Part shown: positions 20,353-30,883 of the stretch, piece after piece
How positions within the stretch are numbered: the stretch's first letter is position 1
Layout of the letters: each line of letters starts with the position of its first letter
Source: Nitzschia sp. pyKryTriq1
Lineage: Eukaryota > Bacillariophyta > Bacillariophyceae > Bacillariales > Bacillariaceae
NCBI GenBank assembly: GCA_956465555.1
Contig: OY101120.1
Location: 1,054,001 to 1,118,000 of the forward strand
Length of the DNA: 64,000 nt
Reading direction: 5' to 3'
Made by a program: the position numbers and the translations under genes
Notes under the pieces: generated by a model
Databases searched by the model: none
What the model was told of the DNA's origin: nothing
The model's input: the letters and a program-made list of their open reading frames with translations, nothing else

Positions 20353-23271
20353 ATGGCTGATGCCAACAACAACCCTGCTGCTGCCGCTGCAGCAACCCAC
20401 TTCGCTCTGACGCCAGCCAAGGCGACAGATGACGTCATCGATTACAACACCAAGCAAGGTGCTGCGATCTGGCAAAGCGGATCCAAGAAACTCTCGGAAG
20501 AGCTCTTCGACTGTGTCCCCGAAGGACTCCGCGACTTCCTCGAGCTAACCAAGAAGCGATCCAAACTCATGGGATGGGACACCTCCGTCATGTCCATCTT
20601 GGATGATCCGGACGACGTCGCAGGTCCAGCCAAGGACTACTTGGACCACTACGGCAGTATCACGCTAGAACACTTGCAAGCGAATGCACGTATCTACGCG
20701 GACACTCCAACTAGAGTGGCCCAAGACTCGATGATGCTGTTCACCGCACTTCACGACAGCCTCTCCAAGATCGGACGTGATAAGGTCACACTGTACTCCG
20801 AGGAGTACACTATCGAAGAGATCTCCGCAAACTTATGGCCGTACGCGCTCCGCATGGCCAACGAAAGCATCAATGCAACGCCGAACATGGCGGACAAAAC
20901 ACGAAGGACTCCGAACCAAATGTTCTCCGGCAGCGACGTCGCCGACAATCCCAAGAACTGGAGACACTTCGGATGCCCGACGTACGTCCTCGACAGGGCG
21001 CTACGCGGCTCCACTGGAATCCACCACAAGTGGAAGGACCGAAGCAACGTCGGGATCTATCTGGGACAATCACCCCAACACGCCCGATCGGTCGCCCTCG
21101 TGCTAAACCCAACGACCGGACTCGTGTCGCCTCAATTCCACGTGAAGTTTGACGCGGCATTCGATACAGTTAAGCAACTATACGAACCAGGGGCCAAGCA
21201 CAGGTCCCAGTGGCAACTCAAGGCCGGCTTTGTCGTCAACAAGGACACATCGAAAGCCGACGCGGCGACGACGAACGGAGTCACAACCCCATCGTCGGCG
21301 GCAAGAGTCCAAGCGGATTCCGACCGCGAAACTCGAACGAGAGCGATCGCCGATTCAGAGGGAGGCAACTTGCCTGACTCGCAAACGGAGCGCCCGCCGG
21401 CACTTCAGAACTACCCCGAGAGTACGCCAGGCGAACCCACACGGGCACATGAGGATGGCGAACCCGCACGAACAATGGAGCTACCAACGAGGCCTCGATC
21501 AAGCGACCGACGACGACAACCGGTGCAACGGCTGATCGAAGCTATGGCTACAGAAATCGAAACGAACACGGAAGATAAGAGCGAAATCTTCTCCCTCCAA
21601 GCTCAATTCCCAAGAAACGATGACCTACTGGAAGAAATCTACGCCTTCAAAGCAAAAGCGGACCCCGACACACTGTACTATCATGAGGCGATGAAGCAGC
21701 CGGACTGGAAGCACTTTCAGCAGGCAATGGAATTAGAGATCGAACAACAAGTGGCCGGGGGCATATACGGCTACGTTAAGCGAACCAAAGTCCCAGAGGG
21801 AGCCACTATACTACCCGCAGTGTGGCAGCTACGACGCAAGCGCGACGTCCGAACCAACGAGGTCAAGAAATACAAGGCAAGATGCAATATTGACGGTTCC
21901 AAAATGGTGTACGGCGAACACTACGAGCAGACATATGCCCCAGTGGCGGGATGGACTGCAATTCGCCTGATCCTCGCGATGGTTCTGCTAATGAAATGGC
22001 ACACTGTCCAACTGGATTATGTACTGGCCTTTCCACAAGCACCAGCGGTCCGCAACCTATACATGGAAATACCACGAGGATTCACCCTCGACGGAGTGGA
22101 GAACCCAGAGGAGTACGTTCTCCAAGTGCACAAGAACCTCTACGGTGGAAAAGACGCCGGACGAACATGGTACCTCTATTTGAAAGAGAAGCTCACCGAT
22201 CTCGGATTCACACAATCCAAATTTGACGACTGCATTTTCTACAAGGGCGAAATGATGTACGTCTTGTACACCGACGACAGCATTCTTGCCGGACCGAACA
22301 AAAATGAGATTATGGAGACCGTTGAAGAAATGAAGAGAGTACTCGATATTACTATTGAAGGAACGTTATCGGATTTTCTCGGTGTGAACATCGATCGCCG
22401 CGACGACGGAACCATCAAATTATCGCAACCACGTTTAATTCAACAAGTACTGGACGACCTCAGACTCAACGACGACAATGTCGCAACGAAGGAAACTCCG
22501 ATGGCATCGAGCAAACTGCTATCCCGACATCCCGATTCGAGACCTTTCGACAACCATTTCAACTACCGATCGGTCATCGGAAAGTTACATTATCTCGTCG
22601 CAGGCTCGCGAAGTGAGATAGCCTACGCGACACATCAATGCGCACGCTTTGCGCAAGAGCCAAAAATGGAGCACGCAAAGGCTGTTAAGTGGATTGGACG
22701 CTACTTAAAGGCAACGAAAGGTGAGGGCACAATTCTCAGACCCGACGCAACGAAATCACTGGAAGTCTACGTCGACGCGGACTTTGCGGGAAACTGGGAT
22801 CCTGAACTTGCAGGCATAGACCGTTCAACCGCGCGGTCACGTCACGGGTACTACATATGCTACGCAGGAATGCCAATCGCGTACAAGTCACAACTACAAC
22901 AAGAGATCGCACTCTCATCGACCGAAAGCGAAATTACGGGACTATCATATGCGCTCCGAGAAGCCATTCCAATTATTAGCTTATTACGGGAAATGAAGAA
23001 GCGAGGTTTCGAAATAAACACTTCGCGCACCGAAGTGCACTGCAAGGTGTTTGAGGACAATTCCGGGGCTATCGAGATCGCACGATACCACAAGTTCCGC
23101 CCCCGAACCAAATTCCTCAACAACAAACTCTTCCACTTTAGAAGCTACGTCACGAAGGGTTGGATCTCAATCCATCCTATTGGTACCTACGACCAACCGG
23201 CAGACATACTGACCAAACCGCTGAACGAGCCGGATTTCAAGCGTCACCGAAAGAGCATGAACGGATGGTAA
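20353..23271 (+). CDS. Copia element gag-pol open frame (fossil element)
   Basis: A single open frame of 972 codons inside the retroelement. Its parts, in order, are a gag-like N-terminal region, integrase-derived sequence, a hydrophilic linker, the Copia reverse transcriptase and RNase H. It belongs to the mobile element and not to the host gene set. Codon use is more GC-rich and uniform than in flanking host genes. Confidence 0.85.
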   Translation: MADANNNPAAAAAATHFALTPAKATDDVIDYNTKQGAAIWQSGSKKLSEELFDCVPEGLRDFLELTKKRSKLMGWDTSVMSILDDPDDVAGPAKDYLDHYGSITLEHLQANARIYADTPTRVAQDSMMLFTALHDSLSKIGRDKVTLYSEEYTIEEISANLWPYALRMANESINATPNMADKTRRTPNQMFSGSDVADNPKNWRHFGCPTYVLDRALRGSTGIHHKWKDRSNVGIYLGQSPQHARSVALVLNPTTGLVSPQFHVKFDAAFDTVKQLYEPGAKHRSQWQLKAGFVVNKDTSKADAATTNGVTTPSSAARVQADSDRETRTRAIADSEGGNLPDSQTERPPALQNYPESTPGEPTRAHEDGEPARTMELPTRPRSSDRRRQPVQRLIEAMATEIETNTEDKSEIFSLQAQFPRNDDLLEEIYAFKAKADPDTLYYHEAMKQPDWKHFQQAMELEIEQQVAGGIYGYVKRTKVPEGATILPAVWQLRRKRDVRTNEVKKYKARCNIDGSKMVYGEHYEQTYAPVAGWTAIRLILAMVLLMKWHTVQLDYVLAFPQAPAVRNLYMEIPRGFTLDGVENPEEYVLQVHKNLYGGKDAGRTWYLYLKEKLTDLGFTQSKFDDCIFYKGEMMYVLYTDDSILAGPNKNEIMETVEEMKRVLDITIEGTLSDFLGVNIDRRDDGTIKLSQPRLIQQVLDDLRLNDDNVATKETPMASSKLLSRHPDSRPFDNHFNYRSVIGKLHYLVAGSRSEIAYATHQCARFAQEPKMEHAKAVKWIGRYLKATKGEGTILRPDATKSLEVYVDADFAGNWDPELAGIDRSTARSRHGYYICYAGMPIAYKSQLQQEIALSSTESEITGLSYALREAIPIISLLREMKKRGFEINTSRTEVHCKVFEDNSGAIEIARYHKFRPRTKFLNNKLFHFRSYVTKGWISIHPIGTYDQPADILTKPLNEPDFKRHRKSMNGW

Positions 23272-23300
23272 TCAACTCACTGCCTACTCGCGAGAGGGAG

Positions 23301-23650
23301 TGTTCGAATAACTACATCGAGCGTCCACGGAACGACGGACGGACGCGACCAGCGTTCGCAATTACGCACGATCACGCACGACGCACGTTTCGATCACGAC
23401 CCAGAGATTCATTCTAAGACCCTCTGAGACAGTCTATGAGCCTCCAAGAAACTATAAGAAGCCCGCAGACTTCTATCGATATACATGTCAACGATTCAAG
23501 AAAATAGAAATGAACCAAAGTTCATTTCATCAGTTAGAGCAAGAGCTCATTAATTTATGTTAGCGCACTTCGTTAACCCACAGTCAAATTAGTCCTTTAG
23601 CCCGAATCCCTGAGCCGCTAGCCACTGCCTAGAACTCACGGATTTTCACA
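23301..23650 (+). repeat. Right LTR of the Copia element
   Basis: 350 bases, same ends and sequence as the left LTR; followed at once by CCCACT, which matches the bases before the left LTR. Confidence 0.92.
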
Positions 23651-24161
23651 CCCACTGTCACAAAACAGTGCCACTCGCTGTGTATCGTTTTTTCCAGCGA
23701 GATTCAAAATTGCAAACGGTACTGTACCGACTTTTGACATCATATACCTAGGCCAAAGTTAGTGACAAGAAGCCCGGCCAAGCGCAAGCAACCATACATA
23801 ATACTAACTTCTTGTAGAATTATTTATGCAATCCCGGAAAGTGAAATAAGCCCCATCGCTGTTAAGGGCCAGGCACAGCGCGGAGGAGAGCGCATACGAT
23901 GAGTACTCGTACGAAGTACAAACGAAATACGACACCGCCTATAACCGCCTTCCGAAGTTGCGCGGTCTTCGGACGACTCTTCAAATAAATAATACGAATG
24001 AAGAATCTCATCATCATCATCGAGTACAACTCAAGAAGCAAAATCATCAACAACTTGGAATGAGCAATGTGCTTGATGATTAGATACCATGAAATATTGG
24101 TCTTCTCGCTTTGGTGATAGAGATTGGAATAGGGAGTCATACTTCAAAACACGTTGCAGAG
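23651..24161. other. Intergenic, right flank of the retroelement
   Basis: No gene recognised. Some GTAC motifs near 23715-23725 and 23900-23925, then AT-rich sequence leading to the TANGO2-family start. Confidence 0.5.
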
Positions 24162-24965
24162 ATGTGCTTGATTGCTTTGGACTGGAGACCGGACGAGACG
24201 CCGTCGCTAATCTTGGCCGCAAATCGAGACGAATTCTATGAGCGACCCAGTCTACCGGCCAAATACTGGGAGGATGAGCCTCATATATATGGCGGGAGGG
24301 ATCTCTTGTTGGGAGGATCATGGATGTGTTGCTCTACCAGTGGCCGATGTGCAGCCGTCACAAACTTTTTCTCCAAAAAGGACCGTGGCAAAAAGTATCC
24401 TAGATCGAGAGGGAAAATCATCACCAACTTTGTCAATGCAAAAATATCTTCCGAACTGTTTGCAGCTTCTGAGCTCGAGCCCTATAAAAATGAATACGGT
24501 GGTTTCACTGCCATCCTTTTCGACGGAAAGTCATTGGTGTGCTGCAGCAACGGAGACAAAAGCCAATGTTCCAGAACTCTTTCACCTGGGACCTATGGAC
24601 TCAGCAATCATCTTCTCGATACTCCTTGGCCCAAAGTAGAAAAGCTGAAAGCTGCAGTCGCTCAATCCCGGCGTCTTGGAAAGAATCCCGACCAGCTTGC
24701 CCTCGAACTTTTAAAAGAATTAGAGGACGCCGAATGTGTGCAAGATAAATCTCTTCTTCCAACGACGCTAAGTTCAGAAGAAGAGTACATACGTTCGGCG
24801 ATATTTGTGATGGGCGCTCAATTTGGGACACGTACTTCTAGCATTGCGAGCTACTTTCCTGGAAAAGGGTTTTACTTCACGGAAAAGAACCACGAGGCTG
24901 TGCCTTCTGGTGCGCCATCTTCGTTTTCTCACGAGTTTGTTGCTGAAAACAGAACAATAAGGTGA
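24162..24965 (+). CDS. TANGO2 / NRDE-domain protein
   Basis: Single exon, 267 residues from ATG 24162. The N-terminus MCLIALDWRP, with Cys as second residue, and the AANRDEFYERPSLPAKYW motif near residues 22-39 are the NRDE (Asn-Arg-Asp-Glu) hallmark. GGRDLLLGGSWMCCSTSGR, FVNAKISS and GTYGLSNHLLDTPWPKV follow as in TANGO2. Human and worm TANGO2 relatives act in mitochondrial or cytoplasmic metabolism, with reported roles in Golgi organisation and haem trafficking; the molecular activity in algae is unknown. The conserved N-terminal Cys suggests an Ntn-hydrolase-like active site after Met removal. Length matches the family. Upstream in-frame sequence to 24111 lacks an ATG. Confidence 0.88.
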   Translation: MCLIALDWRPDETPSLILAANRDEFYERPSLPAKYWEDEPHIYGGRDLLLGGSWMCCSTSGRCAAVTNFFSKKDRGKKYPRSRGKIITNFVNAKISSELFAASELEPYKNEYGGFTAILFDGKSLVCCSNGDKSQCSRTLSPGTYGLSNHLLDTPWPKVEKLKAAVAQSRRLGKNPDQLALELLKELEDAECVQDKSLLPTTLSSEEEYIRSAIFVMGAQFGTRTSSIASYFPGKGFYFTEKNHEAVPSGAPSSFSHEFVAENRTIR

Positions 24966-25480
24966 GAGTATGACTACTACGTATGCGAGTACTCACAAGA
25001 ATTCGAAATAGGAGTTTGTTCCTTTTTAACAATAAAACCGTTGCTGGCGCTGAAGTAAAGCAGCTATCTTTCTACTACTCTGCTAGTACTGTAGAGAAGA
25101 GCGTACGAGTACGAAGTACGAATACAGTACGGTAGCGCATAGCGCACTTGATCGATCCTTGAATCATCCTGCCGTCGACACTTTCGTGACTGGTCTTTCG
25201 GTTGTCCGGTCTTTGTACGTGTAAATTCGTTCGCTTTTCGATCGATGGCGGGAATTTTTCCGGTCAAAAAGTCAACCGAAGAACAAAAAAGCAAGAACAG
25301 GGCAGGGAAGATCGATGACCTCCTCTGATGATAACTCTCTCTGCCTCTCTCTCTCCTTTTGTGCCTTTACATTCAGCGAGCGTACATACAACCCATTGGA
25401 TAGACCAGCTATCTTACTTCTGTGTGTTAGGGGTAAAGACCAAAGACACCGACCACAGCAAAGAATTGAGGGCGGATAAT
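24966..25480. other. Intergenic, promoter side of the receptor gene
   Basis: No gene recognised. GTAC motifs near 25085-25135 and a CTCT-rich stretch near 25330-25360. Confidence 0.5.
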
Positions 25481-28400
25481 ATGAGAGCATCAGTAGCAAT
25501 TCTATGGCTCTTTCTTCGGTGGTCACATGCTCAACAAGGGTTGACTTGTCCGTTATCACTTTTGATACCATTTCATGATGAGTATGTACTGTAGGCACCA
25601 AAGAATATATTTTTGGTTGCGTTCCCTTTTGCTTTTCGGCTGACCGATGATCTTGTTCTTGTGTGGCTTCTATTATTTTATACATTCAGTCGGCCAGGTT
25701 TTGACAACCCGAGTATACTCACAGCGACGGATCACGAACATGACGGTGTTGCTCTTCTGGCGACCGCTTTCATGGCCTTGGAAGACTTCAATCGAAGAGA
25801 ATCATTGCTGGTTCCTGAGTTGTCGAACTATAAGGGATGCCAAATATTTTATCCTCAAACCTTGAATCTTGTCGACACCGGACTGAGTGCTGATCGAGTC
25901 ACCAAGACCAAAGACATTTGGATGACAGAATCCACTTGTGCAGTGGTTGGTCCTGTGAGCAATCAAGCAGCCGAGATTGTGGGAGCTCAACTGCTTGGTT
26001 CGTCTATCCCAGCTATCGCCTTTGGTGCACGCGCCCCGCTTCTGACGAATGGTAACTTCTTCCCGAATCTAGCACTTGGCAATGTAGACTGGGGGGACGC
26101 TGCATCAAAGCTGTGCCAATATGCATTATCCCAACGGCGAAACTTGATTGGTGTCATGTATACTCCCGGCGACAATCTCGACGATGAAGACTATGCTAGT
26201 GTGTGGGAGGATGCGTATGAAGAAACCGGGGTGACTGTTCGACTGGCGCTAATCTGGAATAGATCAAGGCAGGAATTCCGGGAGCAACTTGTCGCGTTAA
26301 AGAACCGTGGTGTGTACACCATAGTTGTGGCTCTTGAGAGGGATGACAACGTTGAGACTTTAGCGGACGTTGCCAACAGTCTTGGAATGCTCTCGGAAGA
26401 TTATCTGTGGATATTTATGGATTCGTTTGTGTCACCACAGCATGTTGATCGTTTCAATACATCGACTGAAACACCGCTCGGGAGACTTTTGGAAGGCAGT
26501 AGAATATTTCAACTGCTGGATGGGCTCGTTCCTGCTGTGCGGGACATCAACCAAACAGCCGGAACAAACATTACAGATGATTTTGCCCATTTTAAAGAAG
26601 AGTGGGAAACTCGAGGTAGTGGTATTGTCAATCAGCTCAATGTCTTCTTGCAGCAATCCGATGGAATGCTCTATGGGACAAACGTCACCGTCGAGGACGA
26701 TTTTTTTCTTCGGAACAATCCTAGTTATGGGTCGGGCTACATTTACGATGCAATAATATCCATTGGCATGTCCGTGTGTGATGGTATCTCGATTCTGAAC
26801 TCGGAACACGAGGGCCCCTGTGGCGTCTATCGATTTCTGAATCGATCACTGGATGCGGAGGAATTGACTTTTGGGGTCTTCTTCACTGAAATCAACAGCA
26901 GCAATGGAAAATATCAGGCAGTCCTTCGTGATATTACTATCCTTGGCGAATGGGAAACCATCCCCGAACCAGAGACGACACCCCCAGTCGACGAGGGATT
27001 GACTGACGAGTACTATGCGTCATGGGCATTCATAATGTCCGTCGTTTTTGCGTCTTTTGCCATTTTATTTTCTATTGGCTGCTGCTACTTTGTCTATTAT
27101 TTCAGGAAGAATCGTATTGTGTCCGTGGGACAGCCAGAGTTTCTGTACGTGGCATGTTTTGGTGCCTTTCTCATTGCGGTTGGAAGCATGTTCCTAGGTT
27201 TTGATGAGAGCAATGGATGGGACGAGAAGAAACTGGATAGAAAATGTATTACAATGACCTGGTGCCATTACCTCGGAAACCTGGTTGTTTATATGGCTTT
27301 GTTTTCAAAGGTAAGTATCGGAACCCTCGTCCCCTTGGCAATTCCTACTGATCTCAACCAATTTACTGTTCATCATAAAGCTCTGGCGTGTACAAAAAGT
27401 AACACAGATGCGAAGGCGTCAAAAGGTGGAAGTAAAGCATGTGCTTGCGCCCTTTGCGGCGATCCTGGTTGCCACCTTTGTTATTTTATTTGTATACACA
27501 TTCGTGGATCCACCCACATGGGTGAGAGTGCCCATTGGGGACGGCGATACAGAGAGCACGTTCGGTCGTTGCCAACAATCCACTTGGTTTGAAGTTGTCC
27601 TGGATTTGCTGCTTACTTTTGCAGTCGCCATTTCTGCCTGGCAGGCATGGAAAACGAGGGAACTGCCCGAGGATATTTCAGATGCCAAACGTGTTTGGCA
27701 AACACTAATAGCACATTTGGCTATTCTGATTGGTGAGTAAACTTGGCGAGGGACGTTTTGACTCATTGATGCATGGTAGATCTCACACGTCTATGTGTAG
27801 TCGGCTTAGTTTTCATTCTCACTTCGAGTTTGGTCGAAAATGGGACTTTTCTGTTCCTTTCCGAACTCCTCGTTGATTTCTGTAGTTCCGTGACATCTAT
27901 TGCATTCCTGGTTGGACCAAAGATGTACTACGTCTACCGTTTCAAGAAGACTGGCGAAATGCCGACCGGACTTCAACGTGGAAGGACTCGCATTTCAGGC
28001 CTCGCTCCCCCAACAAGCAGTGCTACCGGTAGGTATGGCCCTTCCTCCCACATTACTTTTAATCATGGCGTCGATCCTTCATCAATGGCTTCATCTGGAA
28101 TCTCTGGAACTTCTGCACTCTCGTGCATTTCGCAGTCGGACTATGGTAATCAATCGAATAGCCGCTTTGGGTCGTTTCGGTTGTCGAAAGCCAGTGAGAA
28201 TGCAGCACCGCGGGATTCACCTCGAAAGGCATCGAACGCACTACCTCAACTGTATAGTAGACCTGGTGAAAGCAGCTCGTTGGCAATGTCGTCTCAATTG
28301 TCTTCTCAGCAAGAGTCGCCGATTGTGTCGAAAGCTTTGATGGTCGACCATACTGGTATCCCCACTCCTCCCACGACATTGGAACCGCAAACGCAGGACA

Positions 28401-28738
28401 CAAAATCAACGACGCCTATCATGGAAATTTCCCATCAATCGAATGAATCGTCACCCACTCCCTCATCAAAACCCACCGATGATGTTCCAGCTCCTCCTAT
28501 TGTTTCCGACTCTCCTGAAGCATCGGATAGACCACCACCTACCGGGGAAACGGCTCCAGGTATGATGGTGGAAGACGTCCCACACCTTTCCATGCATGAT
28601 GGGGCGCAGGAAGTCACAAACGAAATCAATACGGAAATAAAGACAGCAGAAGAGGCAAGGAGCGACAATCTGGAGATGAAGTTAGCGAAAGAGTTGCAAG
28701 GAGCGATAGAAGAGAGCACCGAGACTCTCAAAGCGTAG
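25481..28738 (+). CDS. Class C G-protein-coupled receptor, GABA-B-like
   Basis: Four exons: 25481-25581, 25690-27310, 27381-27732, 27780-28738; GT-AG introns of 108, 70 and 47 bases; phases 2, 0, 1 keep the frame, giving 1010 residues. The first exon is a signal peptide (MRASVAILWLFLRWSHAQQG). Residues about 30-460 form a periplasmic-binding-protein-like ligand domain (GVALLATAFMALEDFNRR, CAVVGPVSNQAAEIVG). Seven helices follow from about 474 to 745; the third and its loop (LGNLVVYMALFSKLWRVQKV) show the GABA-B pattern, and only the spliced frame restores it. The C-terminal tail of about 260 residues is Ser/Pro-rich and then acidic/helical. Likely at the cell surface, sensing a small ligand that the sequence does not identify. 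Diatoms are known to carry class C receptors. Confidence 0.88.
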
Positions 28739-29375
28739 ATTGCAACCACTATAGTGCAAGTCTTCGTTGTGGCGACTCTTCAGAGTAATTCTTGTTAGTA
28801 CGAAAAGCTGTACCGGTAGAACGAAGAGAAGAAAGTAAACGACTCGAAGACTCTCTAGTTCGGAGTAATTGAGCCTAGCTATCTTTTAGTTAGAGAACCA
28901 TTTTAAAGTGGGTATATGTGCCGCTAAACTAGACCTAGACCCAGTCATGCCACTTTTCGCTGCTTTCGTAGTATGGTACCCGTACCTGGTACAGCTGATT
29001 GATCATCGATGCGATGATGATCGATGAGGAGGAGGGATGATATGATGAATGAGCGTATTGGGAGAGGTCATCGAGTGGGTAGAGGTCAATCGTCGTCGAC
29101 GACGACTCCTCCGACTTCAAATTGACCAATTCGAATACGAACGCGAAATAGACAATATTCGTAGACGCCAAAGCAGGAAAACTGCAAATACACGTACTGT
29201 ACATAAAATCGCATATGGTATCCATCTCTTTTGTTTGTTGTTTGTTTGCCTCTTTGCCGCATCGCATTCTTCATCGCTTTTTGCATGCTAAGCTCAAGGC
29301 AGACCAACACACAACATCTCTGATGAAATGACTGGATATCCTTTGTGGTAAAGTATTGAGATCTAGCGGTGAATA
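28739..29375. other. Intergenic
   Basis: Between two plus-strand genes. GTAC motifs near 28805-28815 and 28975-28995, an ATGATCGATG-rich patch near 29000-29050 and CGTCGTCGACGACGA near 29090-29105. No gene recognised. Confidence 0.5.
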
Positions 29376-30485
29376 ATGGCGTCCTCTGTACTTCCGTTCA
29401 TGGAGTCTATCCATATTCTTGGCTCTGGATCGATCGGTCTCCTTTGGGCCTCTTCCATTCGATCGGCATTTCCATCTTATCCCCTGGCGGTGCTGTTCCG
29501 ATCTCAGCACAAGTCGAGGATTCTCGGAGCATCCTCCTCCAATATCAGCAGTAAACGAAAAGAAGTCACGATTTGTACGATGCAGAATAGGAGACCTCGA
29601 ATGTCTAGCGTCCCAGTTGAGTTCATTGACGATCAAGACCATAGGAGGAGACCCCCCATACGAAACTTGATTCTTGCTACCAAGGCATATCAGGCTGTTG
29701 ATGCCGTCGAAAGCATTATTCCACGGCTGAGGACGACGACGACGACTCCTCGAGATGAGATGAGCCCACTTCGCATTTTTGTTCTGTCGAATGGAGCTCT
29801 GGATATCCGTGAAAATCTTCAAAGTGTTCTGGCGACATATGACGATATCCCCGAGCCTGAATGGATCATGTGCACCACTACTCATGGCGTTGTAAAGGAA
29901 GAGCTCGAGGAGGAAAATCCTGACGGAGGAGATGAGGAGCACATGCTCCACTTGACCCATATTGGAAACGGTAGAACTTTTCTCGGAGACCACCTAGCCA
30001 TGGCTCAGCTATGGGATCGTTCCGGATTGAATGCCTCGTCCATCACGGACGCCTCTTCCTCAGTGGATCCTATGGAAGTACTGTTGTGGAAGAAATTAGC
30101 GGGGAATTGCTTTTGTAACCCGTTAACGACACTTTGGGGGGTGACAAATGGAGAATTGATGCAAAGCCACCTGGATGCACCTCGTATACGCCAGCAGGTA
30201 GTATCCGAAGTATCCAGTGTCGCTCGGGCTATGAATCCCACTTGGCCTCAACAGGAGCAGCAAGAGTTGTCCGAAATCGCATTGGATAGTTTTGTCGAGC
30301 AAGTTATCCAGGACAATCTTCACAATCGATCATCCATGTACCATGACGTGAAACGAGGCAGACGCACTGAAGTAGACAGCATAAATGGATACATTGTTCG
30401 AAAGGGCAAGGAGGTTGGCATCGATGCGCCTGCTAACGAAGAACTGCTTCTCAGGATACGAGAAATCGCAGATCTAAATCCGTAA
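29376..30485 (+). CDS. Ketopantoate reductase-like (ApbA/PanE family), copy 1
   Basis: Single exon, 369 residues. The N-terminus carries a Rossmann nucleotide-binding loop (IHILGSGSIGLLWASSIRSA), LATKAYQ has the conserved lysine near the nicotinamide, and the C-terminal domain shows LLWKKLAGNCFCNPLTTLW and RSSMYHDVKRGRRTEVDSIN followed by GYIVRKGKEVGIDAP, the classic substrate-side motifs. PanE reduces ketopantoate to pantoate with NADPH for pantothenate and CoA synthesis; related enzymes reduce other 2-keto acids, so the substrate is open. It is longer than bacterial PanE (about 300) through Arg/Thr-rich insertions between the Rossmann strands. No organelle presequence is evident. A paralogue lies at 39173-40216. 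Confidence 0.83.
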   Translation: MASSVLPFMESIHILGSGSIGLLWASSIRSAFPSYPLAVLFRSQHKSRILGASSSNISSKRKEVTICTMQNRRPRMSSVPVEFIDDQDHRRRPPIRNLILATKAYQAVDAVESIIPRLRTTTTTPRDEMSPLRIFVLSNGALDIRENLQSVLATYDDIPEPEWIMCTTTHGVVKEELEEENPDGGDEEHMLHLTHIGNGRTFLGDHLAMAQLWDRSGLNASSITDASSSVDPMEVLLWKKLAGNCFCNPLTTLWGVTNGELMQSHLDAPRIRQQVVSEVSSVARAMNPTWPQQEQQELSEIALDSFVEQVIQDNLHNRSSMYHDVKRGRRTEVDSINGYIVRKGKEVGIDAPANEELLLRIREIADLNP

Positions 30486-30883
30486 CGTGCAACCAAGTAT
30501 TCTCTTTCACATAAAATAGTGACTACTATTGGTACAAAACACTATGAACATGTTGACCCGTGCAACAGGGAATAAGTACAAGACACAATACAAAAAAACT
30601 TCAATGAAACGGGCGGTGGCGGCGTTGTGACGATGGCTTCCTTGCTTCGTCGTTTCGATCGTTTGCAAGGAGCAATGACGCGGCTACCAAAGAATGGCAG
30701 CGACGAAAATTGCCAGCGCGTACGCAGCCGACCACTCGACACATCCAACGCTACTTGATTTGACGCGACCGTGCCTCATCTCCATTCATTTTGTCATTTG
30801 CATTGCACTCATTCACCATCTCTCCTCAACAACATGATCTTGCGCCCACGTCTTGACAACGCAGTCAGCTCATAAAAACTTCT
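30486..30883. other. Intergenic, 3' ends of two convergent genes
   Basis: Tail-to-tail region between the ketopantoate-reductase-like gene and SEC61A. No gene recognised. Confidence 0.5.

Larger units (their letters stand above)
19963..23650 (+). mobile_element. Copia (Ty1/copia) LTR retrotransposon, young, looks incomplete
   Basis: A fossil element of 3688 bases bounded by two 350-base LTRs that begin TG and end CA and show no difference by eye, so the insertion is recent. The flanking host DNA carries a short direct repeat (CCACT or CCCACT) on both sides, the expected target-site duplication. A purine-rich tract (GAGAGGGAG) sits just before the right LTR. Internal parts are a gag-like start, integrase-derived sequence, Copia reverse transcriptase and RNase H, in the Copia order. 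The internal region is short for the family, so the copy looks incomplete, with about one break. Confidence 0.92.
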
